Positions 44,807 to 53,800 of a stretch of 64,000 nt of DNA are shown piece by piece. The notes beneath the pieces are model-generated. The model had not been told where the DNA came from, made no database searches, and saw only the letters and a program-made list of their open reading frames with translations. A program made the translations under genes and the position numbers. This stretch comes from Dermanyssus gallinae (Eukaryota > Arthropoda > Arachnida > Mesostigmata > Dermanyssidae), in the NCBI GenBank assembly GCA_003439945.1, contig QVRM01002067.1, positions 558,001-622,000 on the forward strand. The letters are read 5' to 3'. The stretch's first letter is position 1. Each line of letters opens with the position of its first letter.

Positions 44807-47800
44807 TTAAATCAACTGATAGTCGACGCAGCTTTTCCGCGTTTATTTTTTACCGGTATATTCTATAGTAGAAGCTCCCATGCCGTCCGCTCACCCGTTG
44901 CCATAGCAATTCTGGTTTTCAGCCCAGCCAGAAACCCCTTGTGAGTTTACCTATTAGGCCCAATCTCCTATGACTGGTTGAACAATACAGTTTGTTCTAC
45001 CCAAAAGTTTGCCCGCTTGCAGTTTTGTCTAAAAGAAGTCGCCAGCCGGTTACAATTGGCTGTGTTGTGACAGTCCAATTCACTCTTTAACTGTAGGGAT
45101 GTTGCCTTACTGCGCTACCTGGTGTATTACGTCGGCCAGGGCTGAGTGTCTTGCGAACCTATTGGCGCTTGTCTTGTAAGTAAGAGCATGCTTGCTCGTT
45201 GAAGACACGCATCATACTTAGCGCATTGCCCAGCTTTGTCCTAAGCTGTGGCAAGGGAATGGCCCAATTTTTGGCCGTTATGTTGCGCCTTTATAAATGT
45301 TAATCGCATTGTTATGGTAATGCAATTCTTGAAATCATAGTATCGGTGTTGTGTGAGCTGCAAAGAAGGACCATCAAAGTGTTGACAGTCACTTGGCTTC
45401 ATTTAGCTTTAGTCCTGAGACAGCCTCGAGTTCTTTTACAAAAGCAATATTTCTTTGAACCACCAGGGTATTTCCTGGGTGCGAGGGTGGCGTCATCTGA
45501 GAACCACAGAAGGTAGTCTTGTTTAAGCGTGAAGGCATTTTCAAAGTCTACAATAACGATTAGTTTGCTTGGGACACTCATGTTATGGCCAGCAAACGGT
45601 CGTTTCCGCACTTAACCTAATTCCGCAGCCATGTTGATGCGAACAGACCAATTCGGGTCGCTCTTCCTGATGGTGACTTTCGGATTAAACGGCAAAGTGT
45701 AAGTATGTAAGGCCAGTTGGAGTGGGTCTATTCTTTTATTTTAATGCCATTATTCTTTTTTGTGGAAGGCAATTAGCGAGGCGCCATAGAAGACATGCAA
45801 TACGCACAGGACAACAAGAAAAGCGCGCGAGAATCCCTTTCGAAATCACTACTGATATGTGGTACAATGGTGCTGATAAAAGACGATATGACCTTTTCTG
45901 TAATGGCAAGAACCATTTTATCAAGACAACTGTCCTGACGGGGGGCGAGACTCTTTATGATGGGCTCTTTAACAGACGCAGATGCTATTTAGGGCTTATC
46001 ACATTATTTAAGAAGTGATTATTTTCCAACTTCTATAAACTTGGATCCTCCGTGGGGCATATCTTTAATACACCGAGGGCCGGTTGAGATATCTCGGGTT
46101 TTCCGAACAGTCCTATTGGCAGCATGGCCGCTGGCTCTCAGCGGTTTAACGGTTTATCATCTATTTTCAATGAGCATCGCTCACAAAAATTCGCTGGATG
46201 GAAAGAGGCTGATCAACTAACTTTGAAACGGCCTTTCCCTTTTCCAATAACTGCAGATACCGTTTAAAAAAGGGTCAACAACAGGATGTCGTTTAAAACA
46301 AAGTACATTTTTACCGTAGAATCGGAGGCTGTCTTCACGTCGACCTCATGTGGTTTAGGCTAAAGCACCTGTAACAATAAGAAGGATCTTGGCAAAGCAC
46401 CACGCCCTGGGGTTTCAAGCCGAGACGACAAAAAGACGACAGCAGGAAACTTAATATTTGCAAAGCTGAGAATGTTTGTACACTTTTTGTACAAATGCAA
46501 TATTATGACTGCCCAGGACGAACGCCCATGGGGTCACTTTGGTTTGCGTTTTCCGACTGCTACACCGCTGACGATGTAATTCACATGATAGACACTTTCC
46601 CAAGGGAGAAAGACACATGTAGACCAAAGCTTAATAATAATTATGCTTAAATTGAACGTCGAGACGAGTGGCCGATATAACTCCGAACCCGGAGGAGGTG
46701 CAGAAGGGGACTGGGTTTTGTAGTAGGAGACCCACACGACGATTAAAGGTTAGCAGCAGACGCTATTATAAAGCCTCTGCGAGTAGAGTAAGGTGAGCAA
46801 AAAGAGCAAAGCCAATAGTGTGCAAGGGAGCGCCGTGAGACTTTTTGCTTGCTTTTGGACTACCTTTTCTGTAGGGCTACCTCTTATAAATGTATAAACG
46901 GTGCATTAAATGTATTGATTTGTTTAATATAATGACCTGAGGGGTAATCTGAAGCGAACTGAAGCATTTTTAGATATTATAACGGAGATAGGATGCTGGT
47001 TAGTCAGCGAGCCAGGCCTAAACACTTTTGAGTGTAGTACTGGGGCGTCAGTAATTGACGTTTTTGCCACCGACGGAAACGCAGAGGATATAACATTTTT
47101 GGGAGAAAATATATCATTTAGGGAAGGAGCGGGGCTTAGAAGGCATACACCGATGGGGATGGCATTCAAAGTTAGTAATAGTAGGGAGTATAGCCGTAGG
47201 CCGGGGACCGGGACAAGACTAGATAGAAATATCTTCTTAGAGGGAGTGGGGTAAGTGTGCCCACCAGAAGAGATTCAAATAAAGTCATACGTAAATTGAC
47301 GAATCTGATAAAAGGTGCACTGGTTCCTCGCCAAGAACGAAAAGGAAAGGAAGCCTGGTTCAACGATCGGTGTAGAGCAGCGAAAGACGCCAACAGACTA
47401 ACTAGAGAATATGTGAAGATGTTTCCTGTATTAAGGCCGTTCGCAAGTATGGTAAAGAAAATGACACAAAAGACATACAAGGAAGAAAAACAAAAATATT
47501 GGGAAAGTCAGGAGTGGGCGCTGTTGCAAGAAGCAGAGAAACAACCGCACAAGTGGCTAAAACAAAGAAGAAAACGGCAGTGCCCAGTGGAGACTGGGCG
47601 ATTAATTAAGCACTTTGCTAGTGTGCTGCAGGGAGCCGATACTACCCCAAAGGAAATAGCATTATTCAACGGGCCTTGGGACGAGGAAACAGAACATGCA
47701 CGGGAATGAGTAATTCGACCAGTCACAATCGAAGACGTTGTCAGGGCAATTGAAAGGGCGCCTAGAGGCAAAGCTGCCGGGAACGGAATGATACGAAACG

Positions 47801-50800
47801 AGCATTTAAAGCAAACGCTGGCACTCGCACCATGCTGGAAAGCTTTATTTGACGAGTGCTTAAAATCCGGGGAAGTACCAAAAGCGTAAAAGGAAGATAC
47901 CTTGATTGTCATACTAAAAGGAAAAGGCATAGAAACTGGGCCGGAATCTTGGAGGGGCATAACACTTAAGAGTTGCCCCTATAAAATTTTCTCGGGAATA
48001 ATATCAGATAGACTAGAGCATTACCTCAAAACCAGAAACGCAATACCAGAAGAACAACATGGGTTCAGAAAGTCGAAGTCGACCCATACGGCCCTGCGCC
48101 AGTTGCTGGCAGAAATTTGGGAAACTCTATCGGAACCTAGAAGACCGTTATACGCAATATTTATAGATCTTAAAGCTGCTTTTGACTTAGCGCCACGAAG
48201 TAGGATTACAGAAAAGTTTGCCTTGGAGGGAGTTCCGTATCGCTTACTAAAACTTTTAAGTACTATTCTTGGGGAGATTACAGTATACATCGACAACGGT
48301 ATAGGGATTGTAGGAAGAGTAAAGCAAACTACAGGCGTGGCCCAAGAAGACGGACTTAGCCCGTTGCTTCTTTCGGTACTATTGGGAGGGCTACCTAACC
48401 GGGTGTGGTAGGGGTGGACCCGAGAGTGGGCAAATACATTAATGTATGCAGATGACATTGCGATCTATGGCAGGAGTCTATTTAGGGTTAAGCAGGGACT
48501 AGAGCGGCTAATCGATTATATGGACGAGATGGGACTTAGTATTAACTGGCAAAAGACAGTAACAGTAAAATTTCGAAGAGGAGGTCGATTCGCGAAAGAC
48601 GAAGTTCTTCGAGCCAGGGGTAATACAGTAAATTTGGTAAATAAATTTACTTATTTAGGGGTCACTATAACGTCAAATAGTAGCAGTTTTCGAAAACATA
48701 TTGAAACCAGAGTAGGAAAAGCCATTAGAGCGGCAGCAGCAATTAAAAACCCGCAAATGTTGTCAATACATACCGAGTCCGCCCTTTTCAAGATTAAAAT
48801 AGAACCAATAGCAACATTTGGTGTATCATTTATATGGGAGAAATTAGGGGAGGCAGATCTACAGTTACTAGATAGAGTTCGATTTTTCTTCATGAAGCGG
48901 GTTTTGGGGTTAGCTAACTCTTGTAGGAAAAGAATGGTTCATATATTAAAAGGGGAGGCTCTAATGACACATGAATTACAAGTAAAATAAGGTTTACCTA
49001 AGACGACGGCCTTTGTGGCCTACACTATGAAGTGGGGGGAAAAATGAAAGGATATACACATAGGAATATGCACGACGATAGCGATGAGGAGTACAACCTG
49101 GCGAGCAGCCGGATATAAGAATAGGCATCTCACTACGGCATTTGCAGCCCACGGGTTCCATCACGTATTACGCAGCACACAAGAATTCCACAATCCTCAG
49201 GAGTGTTGTAGGTGCGCGAGATGCTTAGGCCATTGTGATAGATACAGCGCCGCAGCATGTCCAGCAGTGCAATCAATAGCGGAACTCGCAAGATGAGGAA
49301 AGATCCGGTGACGCAGAAAAAACCACTGATTCAGATCGATGTACTTATTTAAAATTTACCCAACCTGGGTGTTAATAAACCATAATATAATGTCCTGATC
49401 TGAAGTCTTCACTGTCCAAAACCGCTTTCGTTTGTCAATGTTGCTGTCGTCACGGACAATTTTACTAACCTAACAATCAACTAAAATATTGTGTGTCTGT
49501 CTGTCGATTCTAGACAATACCTAGTTTAAACTTGTGTCATCAAACGCAACCAGGATACCTAAAGTAGTGTTTTTTAAACAACAGTCTTCTAATATCTGTA
49601 TCAGAAGCCCATTAGTAGCATGAAATAATCTGTGTTAAATAATTCTTATAATAGGTTACCTTCTGCAGTGGGCCACTGTTAAAGAATGCAAAAGTGAAAG
49701 TTTAGTTGAGAAATATATTGAACAGTATCCGACCGGCTTTCTATATATCTTGTAATTTCAACGCGCGGTACCTCACCGGCGACGTAACCTACAAATGCGA
49801 ACATTGTCAAGAAATGTCGCTCAAAACTTCCACTTTCATGCACCAACGTTTCGTTTTATTTCTTGGCTAAGAGTAAGTAATGCACCTCGTTGTTTTTAGA
49901 ATGGCTGCTTTAACGTATCTGTTTTGTACGTTTTGGTGTGAGCCACTTTTTCCTTAAACAGATTCGCTGAAATTCTCGTGGCCACTGCTTCTAAGTAAGC
50001 AATTGAGCGACTAGCTGAATCTTTACTGAACTTTAGAAGGCACTTTAGGTGGTGGTCAAAGCGGACTACGGTGTGAAGTGAGTCACATACTTGAAAATTA
50101 GCCATTACCAGATATATCACGGGTTACACTAATGAGTCTGGAGGCTACTACTCTATTTAACTGTACTGAATCAGTCATTTTAGAGAGTGGTACGTCCGGT
50201 TATGGAAATTGAAAATGTGTTTTATGAGACAGTATTTATCTGTACATTTCCGGGAAGTTATAGGAGATCGTCTTATGACCTTTGCAGAACCATCAATAAG
50301 ACCACAATTTTTCGGAGCACAACAAAACACGTCAATACAGCACCCGTAAATAGCTGTCTCTGAATGGAAGTAATTGGTTTGGCGTGGGTTATGCCCTCGT
50401 AGAATCTGTCTCGGACTTTACTTATCTGGGTGTTAAACTAACGCCAAGCGGCACATACTTATCGACTCACATATTTTAGCGAGTTAATTGTTGCGTTGTT
50501 GCTTTGATCTTAATCCCTGCACAACAGAAGCTATTAGTAAGGGCAGCCTTAACACTGTCAATTCTAAAGATTGCCTTGGTGGCATTATATGGTATCACAG
50601 TCATGATGGAACACATAACCGCTCAGCAGCTTAGCGTTCTCGACAAAGTGGAGGCAACGTTCCTTAAGAGAACTTTGGCCTTCCTAGAATTGCACAGATT
50701 AGGCAAATTTATAGTATATCGCGTTCATCAATGATCTGTTAAATCGTGTTCAACTTCCGCCTATGGCTTCACTGCTAAGGTTCCGTGGGGGTTTTGAGCA

Positions 50801-53800
50801 GAAGATGAGAAAAGTGCTAGAAACGTTCTACAGAAGGCCGGCAAGGATAGTCAATGCATGGAGGCAACTACTTGTGCCATCGAACTATGTCCCATATTTT
50901 TTTCGATATTTTTCAAAGATACAAATACAACATATCTATATTGTATATCTGTTGTATTTGCATATAGGCAACGCAAATATATTTGCTTTGCATATACACG
51001 GTGTATGAAAACTTTTTAAGAATTGTTAGTAAGAATTGTAGAACTCGTTTGAGCAAATTTCTTTGCCAATGGAACATGGTCTCTAAAAGATTATATTTCG
51101 GAATGAGAGTTAAATTACTACAATTTGTGACACTGGTGTTTTTGCCTGACATATGAGCGTAAAATGTGCTGTTGCAAGACAACCAGTCCTCCTGGACAAA
51201 AACTAAGCACGTGGTGTTTGTGAGAAAAGTCTGATTCTTTCTGCGACACGGTCGTTTAGAAGAGAATTCGCAAAAAATGTGTTTCTTTTGCTTTCACGCT
51301 AAATACCTCAAAATCATTACCCTACGATCATTCACAGCGCGCAAAACTGTCGCATTTAGTAAACGCGCATTTTATGACGATAATTTTGGTACCAAACTTA
51401 TGACAATGCGAGGTGTGGTTGCGGAGTAAGTAATTGAGATTTTTTGGCGGGATGTCCAGATTAAGTGCATGTAAAATAAGTGTGTGGCGACGTACGCTAC
51501 CGCCGACGGCCGCAGCGCGCTGCCATACACTCATTTTACGTGCACTTAATCTGGACATCCTGCCGAAAAATCTTAATTACTCCGCAACCACACCTCGCAT
51601 TGCCATACGTTTGGTACCAAAATGATCATCATAAAATGCGCATTTGCCGAATGCGAACGTGTTAGTTTTGAGCGCGTAGTGGTCGTGGGGTAATTATTTT
51701 GAAGTATTTGGCGTGAAGGCTAATAAAAACTTCATTTTCGGCAATTCTGTTCTAAACGACCGTGTCGCATCTTCCGGCCGGCTCTTATATAAGCTTCGAA
51801 AGCAGAATTTTCTCACGAACACGACGGGGTGCTTAGGTAGATTCTGTCTAGAATGTTGTTTGTTTCGCAACAGCACATTGCATGCTCCTATGTCAGGCAA
51901 ACACCAATGTCACAAATTTTAGTAATTCAACTCTCATTTCGAAACAAGACTTATTAGAGACCATGTCTATAAAAAAACATATTTGCATTAACGAGCTCAT
52001 CAATTCTTACGATCGATTCTCAAAAATACTTCATGTACCCTGTATGTTGTATCTGCATAGTATCCACCCCAAAGCAGTTTAATAGTCGTTATTATTAAAC
52101 TGGCTTTAGGGTAATTTGTGTTTGTTCATCATATTTATTTCACTCATATTGAGTATGCATATAACATGAACAATTATACATATTATACAATTATACACTC
52201 AGCTCCTCGCGGCATGTTATACGAGAGAGGCAGTGCAGTGATCTCTTCGCAAGGGCCAGGCAGGCAGATGCATGAAACTTCGTACACGCCTGAGAGCACA
52301 GTCGACAGACGCACTCGGTGTACTCTTCGTGGAAGCTCGTATTCGAACAAACCAGGTGATGATAGCCATGAACTATGTATCTGGTATAGACGTGGCGATT
52401 GTCACACGCAAGACCAGACCAGAGGTGAAAGGCCCTGAAAACATCCAGGCCTCCGACCTCTCGTCGGACTTGTTCAACTTTATTTTCCCATTCCGAGATA
52501 AAGCTCTCGAATGGTACTGTACGCGGCGTCTTCAACCTCAATCGAATGATCTCAACAACTGGTGCACAGCCTGACATTAGGTACGCAAAGCGGCTCCTTG
52601 CCCGCATTGACAGGCAAAGTACTCGCTTCATGTACATTGTAAAACACCTTTCAAGCAAACCAAAGTTTGCCCAAGTGAGGTGTTCCCATACTCTGTCAAG
52701 ACCATACATCAGCGCCGGAACAACCTTGAGGTAGAAAAGCGCCACTGCCGTCGGGACGGACAGTCGCCGGACATCGCCTATTTCTCCATAAAGAGAAATT
52801 AGGGCTGTGCGCGCTGTCTCGACGATGTGAGCAGTGAAGGTCGTCCTAGTATAATGAAGCCGAAGCCCCAGATACCGGAAAGAGTTAACGAATTCCAAGG
52901 ATTGGCCGCCGCAACGTATAACGTCTTTAGCAGCCAATCGACCTCCTCTTCTGAATTTCATAGCCTTGGTCTTCATGGCGTTTATTTCCAGCCCTCTTGA
53001 GACAAGGAACACCTCCGCCAGAGAAGTGATGCGCTTGATGGCACCCAGGTCGTGATGAGCGACCACTATGTCATCTGCGTACATCACAACTGTGGCCTTC
53101 TGGAACTCTTGTCGAATATAATCAACAAAATCGGCAAGCAGAAGAGTGAAGGAGACGCAGCTCAATGGGTCGCCTTGCGGGGTTCCCACATTTTGCCTTA
53201 CCTGCAACACTTCCTGCTCACCTTGTACCAGTAAGGTGTCCTCATCAAAGAAACTGGAAATTACGCTCAGAAGAGAGCCACCAACCCCTGCGTATCGGAA
53301 TGACTTCACCAGGAGATCTCGAGGTGCTTTGTCGAAAGCCTTAACGCAGTCTATAAAGACTGCATACAAATGGCCTCCGGGCTTTGCCACAGCTCGCTCT
53401 ATCTCTGACTGAAGCACATGGATTGCATCACGCGTTCCTCGACCTCTTCGAAAGCCGAATTGCTCCGGTGGAAGGGTCTGGTCGACAACGTACTCGACCC
53501 GTTTTATAACCAATTTTCAGAAGATCTTCTTCAGCGTCCTTTCAGACGCTATACCGCGGTATAGGTTTGGGTCTCGTCTGTCATCACCATGCTTACCCTT
53601 AAATAAAAGAGAAAGCCTGGGGATATGCCAGGCTCCTGGCATTTGTCCCCTCTTCATGATCTCGTTGAAGAAATCACAAAGATGGTTTGCCAAAAGTGGC
53701 TCAGACTGCACCCAGTGCTCATAGTACACTTGGTCAGGCCCCGCACTCTTTCCTCTCGGAAGAGAGTGCAGAACCTGACTTACTTCTTCTACCTCAAAGG

